DNA from: Pseudomonas sp. SID14000
Lineage (GTDB): Bacteria; Pseudomonadota; Gammaproteobacteria; Pseudomonadales; Pseudomonadaceae
NCBI RefSeq assembly: GCF_002165135.1
Contig: NZ_NFZQ01000001.1
Span: 1 to 64,000 of the forward strand
Direction of reading: 5' to 3'
DNA: 64,000 nucleotides
Under the pieces are notes generated by a model, which made no database searches, had not been told where the DNA came from, and worked only from the letters and a program-made list of their open reading frames with translations. Positions 1 through 10,807 of this stretch are shown in pieces (within the stretch, counting starts at the first letter, position 1; every line of letters starts with the position of its first letter). The position numbers and the translations under genes were made by a program.

Positions 1-110
1 GATAATCTTTGTGACTATCAGTCCGTACTCACAAGCACCCACACGAATTGCTTGATTCGATTTGTTAAAGAGCGTTTGGTTAAGAGCTTTTCGTCTCAAC
101 CGAGGCGCGC
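1..110 (-). other. rRNA operon leader (pre-16S), gene off the left edge
   Basis: Read on the minus strand, this stretch matches the leader that precedes 16S rRNA in pseudomonads: boxA, then the conserved run around GTGTGGGTGCTTGTGAGTAC. The mature 16S gene would begin beyond position 1, so no rRNA gene is contained here. A 16S-23S spacer has a similar boxA block, but the three strong promoters immediately upstream argue for the start of the operon. Identification is from recall of the leader sequence. Confidence 0.8.
61..73 (-). promoter_or_regulatory. boxA antitermination element of rRNA leader
   Basis: On the minus strand the sequence reads GCTCTTTAACAAA, matching the bacterial boxA (TGCTCTTTAACA) that loads the NusB-S10 antitermination complex onto RNA polymerase transcribing rRNA operons. 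It lies about 38 bases downstream of the promoter-proximal -10 box at 111-116. Confidence 0.88.
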
Positions 111-138
111 ATTCTACGCTTTCCTCATTTGCTGTCAA
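111..138 (-). promoter_or_regulatory. rRNA promoter, proximal (third of three)
   Basis: Minus-strand TTGACA (133-138), a 16-base spacer and TAGAAT (111-116), followed by a GC-rich discriminator GCGCGCC as in stringently controlled rRNA promoters. It is the closest of three tandem promoters to boxA. Confidence 0.8.
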
Positions 139-219
139 GCGTTTATTTTGAAGTTCTTGCGAGAAACTCGTTTAGCTTCAAACACTTGACTCGCTGCGAT
201 CTCTCGTAGCGGGAGGCGA

Positions 220-247
220 ATCATACAGCGTTTAGAAGCGCTGTCAA
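220..247 (-). promoter_or_regulatory. rRNA promoter, middle (second of three)
   Basis: Minus-strand TTGACA (242-247), 16-base spacer and TATGAT (220-225), followed by TCGCC. It has the same spacing as the promoters on either side of it. Confidence 0.78.
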
Positions 248-363
248 CCACCATCTCAACCGCCGGCGATCATTTGATCGTAGCCCTTTCAGCTCTTCCC
301 GAACAACCTAACTCATTGAATTTCAAGAAGTTTGTCGTTCCGATGTCGCTGGAAGTGGGGCGC

Positions 364-391
364 ATTATAAGGGGATTCAGAAGGCGGTCAA
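364..391 (-). promoter_or_regulatory. rRNA promoter, distal (first of three)
   Basis: Minus-strand TTGACC (386-391), 16-base spacer and a perfect TATAAT (364-369), followed by a GCGCC discriminator. The AT-rich run just upstream of the -35 box (about 392-418, with phased A/T tracts) is a likely UP element contacted by the alpha subunit. Confidence 0.82.
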
Positions 392-477
392 GGATTAATT
401 TCATTTATTTGAAATATCCCAGGCGAAGACCTTATCAAGGCCAACAGGTGTTTGCCACAACACCTTCTGCGCCTATT

Positions 478-731
478 AGATCGAGCGCCGCCCGCGCGGC
501 GCTTCGCGGGGCAAGCCCGCTCCCACATTTGTTGCAACGTGGCCATGCCTGTGAGGCCATGGTTGTCAGCCTTGTTGGCATGGCTGGATCTCGAGGTGGG
601 CATTGATGCCGCCCCACCTGCCTCAAGACGAGCACCAAGGCGGGCAACCATGGCCCGACAGGTTCGGTACGTTGCAACAAATGTGGGAGCGGGCTTGCCC
701 CGCGAAGCGCCGCGCGGGCGACGCTCGATCT
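478..731. repeat. Long inverted repeat (REP doublet / MITE-like)
   Basis: Arms 478-540 and 669-731 are reverse complements over 63 bases with one mismatch. Each holds a GC-rich palindromic core (GCCGCCCGCGCGGCG) and the TGTGGGAGCGG element common in P. putida REPs. Weaker complementarity continues inward (about 549-572 against 642-665). The same family recurs at 24748-25018. No credible gene lies in 400-814: open frames there run through the repeat and lack ribosome sites. Confidence 0.85.
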
Positions 732-814
732 CATAGGCGCCAGAGAACCTAAGGCGGGCACATTTCAAAGCCAATACCATCCCAAGACAGGCCCCTAGCA
801 GCCCCACCCCACTC

Positions 815-1425
815 TCAAACCACCCTCCCCTGCCTCCGACCAACCCTGGGCAGCACCCGCGCAACAGCAGGAACCCGCAACACCATCAACACAGCCCCAA
901 TAACCGCATAAATCACCCACTCCCGCAAATCCGAGCGCACGATCCACAGAAAATGCAGCAAACCCAACCCAAGTATCACGTACACCAACCGGTGCAGCTT
1001 CTTCCACCTCGCTCCCAACCGCCGCTGGCTATACCGATTCGAGGTAACCGCCAGGGCCAGCAACCCAAGAAACCCAAGCGCCCCCACAATAATGTAAGGC
1101 CGCTTGCGCAACTCCACCGCCAACTGCCCCCAATCCAGCCCAAGGATAAAGAACAGATAAGCCAGGATATGCAGCACGATGTAGGCAAATACCCACAGCC
1201 CCAGCTGCCGACGCACCACGATCCAGCCCGACCACCCCGTCAGCTTCTGCAGCGGCGTCATGCCCAAGGTAACCAGCAAGAAGGTCAGCGCCCCGAGCCC
1301 AAGCCGGTCCATCATGATCTTTCCGGGATCAGGCCCCAGCAGATTCATCGCGGCCTCATACAACCACCACACCGGGAACAGGCACCCCACGACGAAGATG
1401 CCCAGACGAAACCAGGGGTAACGCA

Positions 1426-1426
<1 letters not shown>
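815..1426 (-). CDS. msrQ: MsrQ, heme-binding membrane subunit of methionine sulfoxide reductase
   Basis: This 203-residue membrane protein belongs to the YedZ/MsrQ family. It passes electrons from the respiratory chain, through b-type heme, to periplasmic MsrP for repair of oxidised methionines. About six hydrophobic segments fill the protein, and candidate heme-ligand histidines are at residues 86 (VLHIL), 145 (KLHRL) and 158 (LLHFL). I chose the ATG at 1426, whose A is the last base of the msrP stop (TGATG overlap), over an upstream TTG. The tight overlap indicates translational coupling with msrP. Confidence 0.93.
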
Positions 1427-2439
<1,013 letters not shown>

Positions 2440-2518
2440 GAGCGGCTCCACAGCACTGGATAACGGATGTACCAGTAAGACTATGGAGCCGGCGGGTTAT
2501 TCCAGCATTAAATGATTG

Positions 2519-3370
2519 TCACGCTTTGCGACGGCGCGCCTTCAGCAGGAACTGTATCGGCCCCGAAGCCGCATAGGCGAGGAAGATCAGCAGCAGGATA
2601 CGCGGTGGGTCGCTGAACACCACGGCAAACACCAGCACCACGGCCAGGATCGCCACGAACGGCACACGGCCCTTGAGGTCCAGCTCCTTGAAGCTGTTGT
2701 ACTTGATGTTGCTGACCATCAGCATGCCGGCGGCCGCCACCAGCAGTGCCACCAGGAACGACAGCTTGGAGCCCTGGATACCGTAGTCGCTGAACGCCCA
2801 CACGGTACCCGCGACCACGCCTGCGGCAGCCGGACTGGCCAGGCCGATGAAGTAGCGCTTGTCGGCAGTGCCGACCTGGGTATTGAAGCGTGCCAGGCGC
2901 AGTGCTGCACCGGCCACATAGATGAAGGCGACCATCCAGCCGACCTTGCCCATGTCGCCCAGCGCCCAGCCAAAGGCCAGCAAGGCTGGAGCCACACCAA
3001 AGGCGACCATGTCCGATAGCGAGTCGTACTCGGCACCAAAAGCGCTCTGGGTGTTGGTCATGCGCGCGACACGACCGTCGAGGCCGTCGAGCACCATGGC
3101 CACGAAGATGGCGATAGCAGCGAAGGCAAAGTACTTGCTCGCCTCGCGCGGGTCACCGGCGCTCAGGGCGCTCTGCGCGCTCATCGAGCTGATGATGGAA
3201 TAGAAACCGGCAAACAGGTTGGCGGTGGTAAACAGGTTGGGCAGCAGGTAGATGCCGCGATGGCGCACCTTGCGCCCTTCGGCGTCATGCCCTTCTTCAA
3301 CGTGCTCATCGACAGGTAGCAGGCTTTCGGCGTCTGAGGGCTTGTTCGGCTCTTCGGGACGTTCGCTCAT
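2519..3370 (-). CDS. pssA: CDP-diacylglycerol--serine O-phosphatidyltransferase
   Basis: This 283-residue integral membrane enzyme condenses CDP-diacylglycerol with serine to give phosphatidylserine, the precursor of phosphatidylethanolamine. The CDP-alcohol phosphatidyltransferase motif is intact: DGLDGRVAR followed by GAEYDSLSD, giving the D-G-x2-A-R-x8-G-x3-D-x3-D pattern. Several hydrophobic helices follow an acidic cytosolic N-terminus of about 60 residues. The ATG at 3370 (MSERPEEP) is used with AAGG upstream; an upstream in-frame start adds 16 implausible residues. The ilvC terminator separates it from ilvC. Confidence 0.95.
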   Translation of the reverse strand: MSERPEEPNKPSDAESLLPVDEHVEEGHDAEGRKVRHRGIYLLPNLFTTANLFAGFYSIISSMSAQSALSAGDPREASKYFAFAAIAIFVAMVLDGLDGRVARMTNTQSAFGAEYDSLSDMVAFGVAPALLAFGWALGDMGKVGWMVAFIYVAGAALRLARFNTQVGTADKRYFIGLASPAAAGVVAGTVWAFSDYGIQGSKLSFLVALLVAAAGMLMVSNIKYNSFKELDLKGRVPFVAILAVVLVFAVVFSDPPRILLLIFLAYAASGPIQFLLKARRRKA

Positions 3371-3477
3371 GGAGGGTACCTTGCAACAGGATGGAAAATG
3401 TTCGACACGGGCCTGCAAAACAGGTTCTGACGGCAGGCCACTGGTCTGCTTTATACCAGAAGCTGACTGTCAGAACG

Positions 3478-3507
3478 AAAAAACGCGGCCGAAGCCGCGT
3501 TTTTCAT
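3478..3507 (-). terminator. Terminator after ilvC
   Basis: The stem AACGCGGC/GCCGCGTT with a short CGAA-type loop is followed on the minus strand by a run of T. It lies 14 bases past the ilvC stop. A-rich bases on the other side make it potentially bidirectional. Confidence 0.85.
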
Positions 3508-3520
3508 CTTTCGACAAGAC

Positions 3521-4579
<1,059 letters not shown>

Positions 4580-4592
4580 CTAATTTTTGAAT

Positions 4593-5084
4593 TTAGATGC
4601 TGAGCACTTTGTCGCCACGGGCAATGCCGGTAACGCCGCTGCGCACGGTTTCGAGAATCGATGCAGTGCCGATCGCCTGGATGAAGCTGTCCAGTTTGTC
4701 GCTGGTGCCGCTCAGCTGTACGGTGTACACGCTGGCGGTCACATCGACGATCTGGCCACGGAAGATATCCGTGGTGCGCTTGATCTCGGCGCGCTGGGCA
4801 CCGGTGGCCTTGACCTTGACCAGCATCAGTTCACGCTCGATGTGAGCGCTTTCCGACAGGTCGACGAGCTTGACCACTTCGACCAGCTTGTTCAGGTTCT
4901 TGGTGATCTGTTCGATCACTTCGTCATGGCCAACGGTGGTCAGCGTCAGACGCGACAGGGTCGGGTCTTCGGTCGGCGCCACGGTCAGGCTTTCAATGTT
5001 GTAGTTACGCTGGGAGAACAGGCCGACCACACGGGACAACGCACCTGGTTCGTTTTCCAGCAGCAGGGAAATGATGTGCCGCAT
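4593..5084 (-). CDS. ilvH: Acetolactate synthase, small regulatory subunit
   Basis: A 163-residue IlvH. The N-terminal ACT domain (about residues 2-75, starting RHIISLLLENEPGALSRV) binds valine for feedback inhibition, and the C-terminal half activates the large subunit. The start lies one base after the ilvI stop (TGA-T-ATG), so the two subunits are translationally coupled. The length is normal for gamma-proteobacterial IlvH. Confidence 0.97.
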   Translation of the reverse strand: MRHIISLLLENEPGALSRVVGLFSQRNYNIESLTVAPTEDPTLSRLTLTTVGHDEVIEQITKNLNKLVEVVKLVDLSESAHIERELMLVKVKATGAQRAEIKRTTDIFRGQIVDVTASVYTVQLSGTSDKLDSFIQAIGTASILETVRSGVTGIARGDKVLSI

Positions 5085-5085
5085 A

Positions 5086-6810
5086 TCAGGTACGCTCCGT
5101 CTTGCTCAGCCACATGTCACGCATCGAGCCATCCTTGATCTGCATCGGATAGACGTGCTCACTGCGGTCAACCGCGATGTCGATGAACACCAGGCGGTCC
5201 TTCATCGCAAACGCTTCTTCCAGCTTCGGCTTGAGGTCCTTCAGGCTGGTGATGCGGATACCCACGTGGCCATAGGCCTCGGCCAGCTTGATGAAGTCAG
5301 GCAGCGACTCGACGTACGAGTGCGAGTGACGACCGTTGTAGGCCATGTCCTGCCACTGGCGGACCATGCCCAACACACCGTTGTTCAGGTTGACGATCTT
5401 CACCGGCAGGCCGTACTGCATGCAGGTGGACAGCTCCTGGATGTTCATCTGGATGCTGCCTTCGCCGGTCACGCAGGCCACGTCCTGGTCCGGGAAGTTG
5501 AGCTTGACGCCCATCGCCGCCGGGAAGCCGAAGCCCATGGTGCCCAAGCCACCGGAGTTGATCCAGCGGTTCGGCTTGTTGAAGCGGTAGTACTGCGCCG
5601 CGAACATCTGGTGCTGCCCCACGTCGGAGGTGACGAAGGCATCGCCATTGGTCACTTCGCACAGGGTCTCGATGACTTTCTGCGGCTTGATGACATTGCC
5701 GTCGCCCTTGTCGTAGGGGAACAACTCGCCATTGCCACGCCATTCGTCGATCTGCTTCCACCAGGCATCCAGCGCCGCCTTGTCAGACTGCTCGCCAATT
5801 TCCTTGAGGATGCCGAGCATTTCGCTGAGCACGCTGTCGACCGGGCCGACGATTGGCACATCGGCCTTGATCATCTTGGAGATCGACGCCGGGTCGATGT
5901 CGATGTGGATGATCTTGGCGTTCGGGCAGAACTTGGCCGGGCCGTTGACCACGCGGTCGTCAAAGCGGGCACCGACGGCGAAGATGACGTCGGCATGGTG
6001 CATGGCCATGTTGGCAGTGAAGCTGCCATGCATGCCGAGCATGCCGAGGAACTGGCGGTCGGTACCCGGGAAGCCACCCAGCCCCATCAGGGTATTGGTG
6101 ACCGGCAGGTTCAGCGACTTGGCGATTTCGGTCAGGGCTTCGGAGCCACCACCGAGAATCACGCCGCCACCGGAATAGACGATCGGGCGCTTGGCTGCCA
6201 GCAGCATCTCGGCAGCCTTGCGGATCTGGCCGGAATGGCCACGTACCGCCGGGCTGTAGGAGCGCAGCTTGACCTTTTTCGGGTAGACGTATTCGAACTT
6301 CTCGGCCGGGTTGGTCATATCTTTTGGAATGTCGACCACGACCGGACCTGGGCGACCGGATTGCGCCAGGTAGAATGCTTTTTTCAGGACTTCGGGAATT
6401 TCGCTGGCATGTTTGATCATGAAGCTATGCTTCACGATAGGCCGCGAAATGCCGATCATGTCGGTTTCCTGGAAGGCATCGGTACCCACCATGGTGCTAG
6501 GCACCTGGCCGGACAGGATGACCATCGGAATCGAATCCATGTAGGCGGTGGCAATACCGGTAATGGCATTGGTCGCGCCCGGGCCGGAGGTTACCAGCAC
6601 CACGCCGGCCTTGCCGGTGGCGCGGGCGTAGCCGTCCGCCATATGGGTAGCTGCCTGCTCATGACGAACCAGGATGTGCTCGACTTCCGGTTCCTTGAAC
6701 AGCGCGTCGTAAACATGCAGGAGAGCACCACCAGGGTACCCGTAGATGTGCTTAACGCCTTCGTCACGCAAGAAGCGGACGACCATCTCAGCGCCAGATA
6801 AAAGCTCCAC
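5086..6810 (-). CDS. ilvI: Acetolactate synthase, large catalytic subunit
   Basis: A 574-residue thiamine-diphosphate enzyme that makes acetolactate and acetohydroxybutyrate. The three TPP-family domains are complete: the N-terminal PYR domain with the catalytic Glu in [15 protein letters not shown] (about residue 47), the central FAD-binding domain, and the PP domain with [12 protein letters not shown] ending at NLNN for the metal and diphosphate. The GDG triad is GEG here, a conservative change. I chose the GTG at 6810 because AGAGGTG lies at proper spacing; the GTG nine bases earlier has none. Confidence 0.96.
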   Translation of the reverse strand: MELLSGAEMVVRFLRDEGVKHIYGYPGGALLHVYDALFKEPEVEHILVRHEQAATHMADGYARATGKAGVVLVTSGPGATNAITGIATAYMDSIPMVILSGQVPSTMVGTDAFQETDMIGISRPIVKHSFMIKHASEIPEVLKKAFYLAQSGRPGPVVVDIPKDMTNPAEKFEYVYPKKVKLRSYSPAVRGHSGQIRKAAEMLLAAKRPIVYSGGGVILGGGSEALTEIAKSLNLPVTNTLMGLGGFPGTDRQFLGMLGMHGSFTANMAMHHADVIFAVGARFDDRVVNGPAKFCPNAKIIHIDIDPASISKMIKADVPIVGPVDSVLSEMLGILKEIGEQSDKAALDAWWKQIDEWRGNGELFPYDKGDGNVIKPQKVIETLCEVTNGDAFVTSDVGQHQMFAAQYYRFNKPNRWINSGGLGTMGFGFPAAMGVKLNFPDQDVACVTGEGSIQMNIQELSTCMQYGLPVKIVNLNNGVLGMVRQWQDMAYNGRHSHSYVESLPDFIKLAEAYGHVGIRITSLKDLKPKLEEAFAMKDRLVFIDIAVDRSEHVYPMQIKDGSMRDMWLSKTERT

Positions 6811-7058
6811 GTTGTTCACCTCTAAAACGCCAGAATACCGCCCTCACTGGACGGGTCTTAATAGGTTTACTGCCAAGCAGAGCATGAGCGAACGTCAGCA
6901 CTGACTGAGCAAGTATTGGGAGCGCCCCAGAGTGTTGCGGGGTTTTCCCACCCAGCGCGAGGTAACGCGTTGCGGGGTGTAACAGGTCGGCGCGGGTGTG
7001 CGCCTCATGATCTGCCTAGCGGGTCTGCTTCTGGCAGTCCCTCTACAGCGGAGATTGG

Positions 7059-7087
7059 ATTCTTCTGATTCGGCGCCAACAAGTCAA
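7059..7087 (-). promoter_or_regulatory. Candidate promoter of ilvIHC
   Basis: Minus-strand TTGACT (7082-7087), 17-base spacer and AAGAAT (7059-7064). It would give a leader of about 240 bases before ilvI. The leader contains a 37-codon frame (6895-7008) with no run of Leu, Val or Ile codons and two copies of GTTGCGGGG near 6934 and 6970. No classical ilv attenuator is evident, and nothing else is recognised in 6811-7165. Confidence 0.4.
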
Positions 7088-7170
7088 GAAAAATTATTGC
7101 CAATTTTTCCCCAAGATGAATTCCTGCCACCACTAAAAATCGCTTCAGCAGCAGAAATAATAAGATTTCC

Positions 7171-7199
7171 AAAAAAAAGGGCCACAATCTGCGGCCCTT
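7171..7199 (-). terminator. Terminator after the YqcC-like gene
   Basis: The stem AAGGGCC (7177-7183) pairs with GGCCCTT (7193-7199) and is followed by eight T on the minus strand. It lies about 20 bases past the stop at 7219 and closes the mrcB-lipoprotein-yqcC unit. Confidence 0.88.
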
Positions 7200-7218
7200 G
7201 AAGGAAAAACTGAAGAAA

Positions 7219-7551
7219 TCAGGCGGAAGGAGCAATCAATTGGTCAAATGCTGCCAACAGACGGCGTAGCTCACGACTTTGCTCTGGCCGGTCGGTAAAC
7301 ACGGTTTCGGCCATGACCAGGATGCCGGAGGCGTTAGGCAGCGGGTGCCCCAGCTCGACGATGATCTTCATCCGCGGCAGGAAGACCCATTGCAGCCACT
7401 GTTCGAAACTGAGGGTATCGACGGCGAAAGGCACCGTACTGGCCAGTGCCTCGTCGCTTGGCGGCTCGTCATCCCACCAGCCTTGCACCTGCAGTTCACG
7501 CTCGATCAGCATCAGGTGGTCGGCGATATCCAGAATGCGCTGCTCGATCAT
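7219..7551 (-). CDS. YqcC family protein (DUF446)
   Basis: A 110-residue soluble protein matching the YqcC/DUF446 family, an all-helical fold of unknown function often annotated in tRNA-modification neighbourhoods. Recognisable features are the N-terminal helix with HLMLIERELQ, the conserved QGWW motif, and FEQWLQWVFLPRM in the middle. Its ATG at 7551 shares its A with the TGA of the upstream lipoprotein gene, so it is probably cotranslated. No catalytic motif is visible. Confidence 0.88.
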   Translation of the reverse strand: MIEQRILDIADHLMLIERELQVQGWWDDEPPSDEALASTVPFAVDTLSFEQWLQWVFLPRMKIIVELGHPLPNASGILVMAETVFTDRPEQSRELRRLLAAFDQLIAPSA

Positions 7552-8342
7552 CACGAATTGACCCGCGCCTTTTGCCGGGCCAGCGCGGCGCCAGCACTGT
7601 CACCCTGCTTTTCGCGGGCTTGGGCAATAGTATTCCACAGCTCGGCCTGCAGGCTCGGACGGCCGTTGGCGTATGTCAGGGCGCGCCGCGCCAACTGCTC
7701 GGCCTGCGATGCATCACCTTGCGACAGGCGCACCTGAGCCAGGCGGTACAGCACCTGCGGCTCGCGCGGGGCAATGCGCTGGGCACGCTCCAGGCTCGAG
7801 GCGGCACCGTTGAAGTCACCACTGCCCTGCTGGGTCTTCGCGGTGGTCAGCAGCGCCAGCACCGGGCCATCCAGCTGCTCGTCGGCCGACAAGCCACCTG
7901 CAGCGGCGCTGCTACGTGGGATACCGGTTGGCGCGCTGGTGCTCTGCGGGGCGCTGTTCATCGCTGCAATGTCGAACGGTTCGTCAGCGATCGGATTGGG
8001 ATTGGTGGTCATCGGTGCCGAACTGACCGGGCCTGTGGTGATCGGACCCGGGGTTATCGGCGAGGTGCTGATCGGCGCCGCGCCATTGGCCGCCGGGAAC
8101 GTCTGGATGCCCGAAGCACCAGCGCCCTGTGGGATCATCACGGTGACGCCGGAGTCCTCGGGCAGCGTTTGCGCCTGCGCGGTACCGGCGTTATAGCCAC
8201 CCGCAGAGCGGTTGGCTGTGACGCGCTCGCTGTTGGACACGCGGGTGCTCGAATCGACCACCGGAATATTGCCACGCGGGACGCTGGCGCACCCCTGGAG
8301 CACTGCCAGCGCCGTCACGGCAGGAAACAGCCACTTGTTCAC
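7551..8342 (-). CDS. TPR-repeat lipoprotein
   Basis: About 263 residues. A short signal peptide ends in a lipobox (LQGC), so this is predicted to be an acylated lipoprotein. A low-complexity Ser/Thr/Pro-rich linker follows, then a C-terminal block of tetratricopeptide-like helices (LSADEQLDGPVLALL through LYRLAQVRLSQGDASQAEQLARRAL). I used the GTG at 8342 because GAGGTG precedes it by about five bases. It sits 27 bases after mrcB; this position suggests a LpoB/CpoB-like partner in peptidoglycan synthesis, which is inference from context only. Confidence 0.8.
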   Translation of the reverse strand: MNKWLFPAVTALAVLQGCASVPRGNIPVVDSSTRVSNSERVTANRSAGGYNAGTAQAQTLPEDSGVTVMIPQGAGASGIQTFPAANGAAPISTSPITPGPITTGPVSSAPMTTNPNPIADEPFDIAAMNSAPQSTSAPTGIPRSSAAAGGLSADEQLDGPVLALLTTAKTQQGSGDFNGAASSLERAQRIAPREPQVLYRLAQVRLSQGDASQAEQLARRALTYANGRPSLQAELWNTIAQAREKQGDSAGAALARQKARVNS

Positions 8343-8369
8343 GTCACACCTCATCAATGCAGCCTGTGC

Positions 8370-10691
8370 TTAATTCATCCAGCCCTTGACCCAGTCCATG
8401 ACTGATTCAACTGGATCCTGCTCGCCGCCACAGGTCGCGCCGGCGGGCGGTTCACTGCCGCGAATATACGGCATCTGCACCGCTCCCGGACAGCTGCCAT
8501 CAGACCCATGGCCACTGTACGGGTCGATCCAGGCCTGCACCACGTTGTCCGGTTGCGGCATGTCCAACGGCAGCGGGTCGGCCTTCTTCATGAAGCTGGT
8601 CCACACCTGCAGGGCACCGGTGGCGCCGGTAAATGGCGTTTTGCCGTTATCGTCACGGCCCATCCACACCACGGCCAGCAGGTCCTGGCTGAAGCCGGAG
8701 AACCAGCTGTCGCGCGAATCGTTACTGGTACCGGTCTTGCCCGCCAGGGTAAGGTTACGCGGCAAAGTGTTGTACACCGAGCGGCCGGTGCCTTCGCGCA
8801 TTACCCGCTGCATGGCGTTCTGCACCAGATAGATGGCCCCCGGGTCGAAGGTTTGCTGAATCTGGAACGGGTAGCGCTTGAGCGGCTCGCCCTCGGCGGT
8901 GAGTACGCTGCGGATACCGCGCATCGGGGTGTTGAAGCCGCCGTTGGCGATGGTCTGGTACATGGTCGCGACCTGCATCGGCGACATGCCGCCGGCACCC
9001 AGCAGCATGGCCGGGAACGCCGGCCAGTCGACATTCACGCCCAGCCGGCCAATGGTCTTGATCACGTTGGGCACGCCCACTTCCAGGCCGATCTTGGCAG
9101 TCGACAGGTTGTAGGAGTTGGCCAGCCCCTGGTACAGGTAGATGGTGCCATGCGGGCGACGGTCGTAGTTCTGCGGGCGCCAGACCTGGCCGTCGGCACC
9201 TTTGACCGAGAACGGCTCGTCCTGCACCCAACTGGTCAAAGTGTACTTGGTCGGTTGCTCCAGCGCGGTCAGGTACACCGCCGGCTTGACCAGCGAGCCG
9301 ATCGGCCGCACGGCATCGATGGCACGGTTGAAGCCGGCGAAGCCTGCCTGGCGGCTGCCGATCAGTGCCTGCACCTCACCGGTTTCCGGGTTGGTCACGA
9401 CCATTGCCGACTCCACCTCGTCAGCCCCCTTGCGACCCGCCAGGCGCTTGAAGGTCTCGCTCATCGAGGCTTCAGCCTTCATCTGCAGGATCGGGTCGAA
9501 GCTGGTGAAGATTCGCAGACCTTCTTCGGTCAAGTCTTCATCGCGGTAGTCCTGGCGCAGCTGACGCTTGACCAGATCGAGGAAGGCCGGGAACGAGCTG
9601 TCGGCCAGGCTGCCGCGCTTGGTCACGCCCAGCGGCATCTTCTTCGCTGCATCGACTTCTGCCTGGCTGGCCACACCCTGCTCGGCCACCAGATCGAGCA
9701 CCAGGTTGCGGCGGGCCAGGGCGCGGTCGGGGTAGCGACGCGGGTTATAGTAGGACGGCCCCTTGACCATCCCCACCAGCAAGGCGATCTGGTGCAGTTT
9801 CAGCTCCGACAGCGGTTGGCTGAAGAAGAACTGACTGGCAAGGCCGAAGCCGTGCACCGCACGCTGGCCATCCTGACCGACGAACACCTCGTTGAGGTAG
9901 GCCTCCAGGATCTCGCGCTTGTCGTAGTGCAGTTCCAGCAGCACGGCCATCATCGCTTCGGTCAGCTTGCGGCTTAGACTGCGCTCGCTGGTGAGGTAGA
10001 AGTTCTTCACCAACTGCTGGGTCAGGGTGCTGCCACCCTGGCGCATGGAACCGGCCGAGGTGTTGACCCACATGGCTCGCGCGATGGACTTGGGCGACAC
10101 CCCGAAGTGGCTGTAGAAATCGCGGTCTTCCGTCGCCACCAGGGTTTCGAGCAGGTACGGCGGCACCTGGTCGATCTTGATCAGGATGCGGTCTTCGAGG
10201 TTTTTCGGGTAGATGCCGCCGATCATCAGTGGCTCCAGGCGCACTACGTCGAGCGTCTTGCCATTGGCACCGGAAAGGCCCGCCACATAATCGCCAGAGA
10301 AACGCACACGCACGAACTGGGCCGGTTCCATGCCCTCGTAGAACTGGAAGCCACGGGTATTGAGCTCGACGGTGTTGCCGTTGACTGCCGCCGCACCCGG
10401 GCCGTTGGCCGCGCTTTCACGCCGGTAGCCGAGCGCATCCAGCTCGGTGAGGAAGTCATCCTTGCTCAGCTTCTGGCCGGTAAACAGCTCCAGTGGCCGG
10501 GCATACACCTTGGCCGGGATGGTCCAGCGCTTGCCGGAGAACTTCTCCTGGACAACGGCATCGAGGTAAACCGCGAAGCCGGCAACGATCACCAGGCCTA
10601 CCAGGCTGAGCTTCAAAGCCCAGCCCAGCCAGGCGCGGGAGCGGCCGGTCGGGCGTTTCTGAGGGGTACGGGGATTTCGGGTTCGGGTCAT
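8370..10691 (-). CDS. mrcB: Penicillin-binding protein 1B (bifunctional transglycosylase/transpeptidase)
   Basis: A 773-residue class A PBP that polymerises and crosslinks peptidoglycan in the periplasm. It has an Arg-rich cytosolic tail, one membrane anchor (about residues 22-45) and a UB2H-like region. The GT51 glycosyltransferase shows the catalytic Glu in ATEDRDFYSHFG (about residue 188) and QGGSTLTQQLVKN. The transpeptidase has the SxxK serine in GSLVKP (about 464), SYN, and KTGTSNDSRDSW (about 650). All key motifs are present. It is transcribed divergently from the gene at 10808. Confidence 0.97.
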   Translation of the reverse strand: MTRTRNPRTPQKRPTGRSRAWLGWALKLSLVGLVIVAGFAVYLDAVVQEKFSGKRWTIPAKVYARPLELFTGQKLSKDDFLTELDALGYRRESAANGPGAAAVNGNTVELNTRGFQFYEGMEPAQFVRVRFSGDYVAGLSGANGKTLDVVRLEPLMIGGIYPKNLEDRILIKIDQVPPYLLETLVATEDRDFYSHFGVSPKSIARAMWVNTSAGSMRQGGSTLTQQLVKNFYLTSERSLSRKLTEAMMAVLLELHYDKREILEAYLNEVFVGQDGQRAVHGFGLASQFFFSQPLSELKLHQIALLVGMVKGPSYYNPRRYPDRALARRNLVLDLVAEQGVASQAEVDAAKKMPLGVTKRGSLADSSFPAFLDLVKRQLRQDYRDEDLTEEGLRIFTSFDPILQMKAEASMSETFKRLAGRKGADEVESAMVVTNPETGEVQALIGSRQAGFAGFNRAIDAVRPIGSLVKPAVYLTALEQPTKYTLTSWVQDEPFSVKGADGQVWRPQNYDRRPHGTIYLYQGLANSYNLSTAKIGLEVGVPNVIKTIGRLGVNVDWPAFPAMLLGAGGMSPMQVATMYQTIANGGFNTPMRGIRSVLTAEGEPLKRYPFQIQQTFDPGAIYLVQNAMQRVMREGTGRSVYNTLPRNLTLAGKTGTSNDSRDSWFSGFSQDLLAVVWMGRDDNGKTPFTGATGALQVWTSFMKKADPLPLDMPQPDNVVQAWIDPYSGHGSDGSCPGAVQMPYIRGSEPPAGATCGGEQDPVESVMDWVKGWMN

Positions 10692-10807
10692 GGTGGCGGA
10701 TTATACGCACTTTATAAAGGCTGGGCAGACGCCCCTGGCGGTAGGCAGGGACGGCACCATTGACCATAATGGCGCATTCGAATTCCCTGCCCCCGGAAGG
10801 ATTTCCC

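Noticed and set aside
452..736. 94-codon frame next to the rRNA promoters
   Set aside because: It is built largely from the inverted repeat at 478-731 and has no ribosome site.
5071..6801. 576-codon plus-strand open frame
   Set aside because: It is exactly antisense to ilvI, whose protein has all family motifs. Long antisense frames are expected in GC-rich coding sequence, and this one has no ribosome site or recognisable domain.
6895..7008. Leader peptide for ilv attenuation
   Set aside because: The frame lacks clustered Leu, Val or Ile codons, and no terminator/antiterminator pair follows before ilvI.
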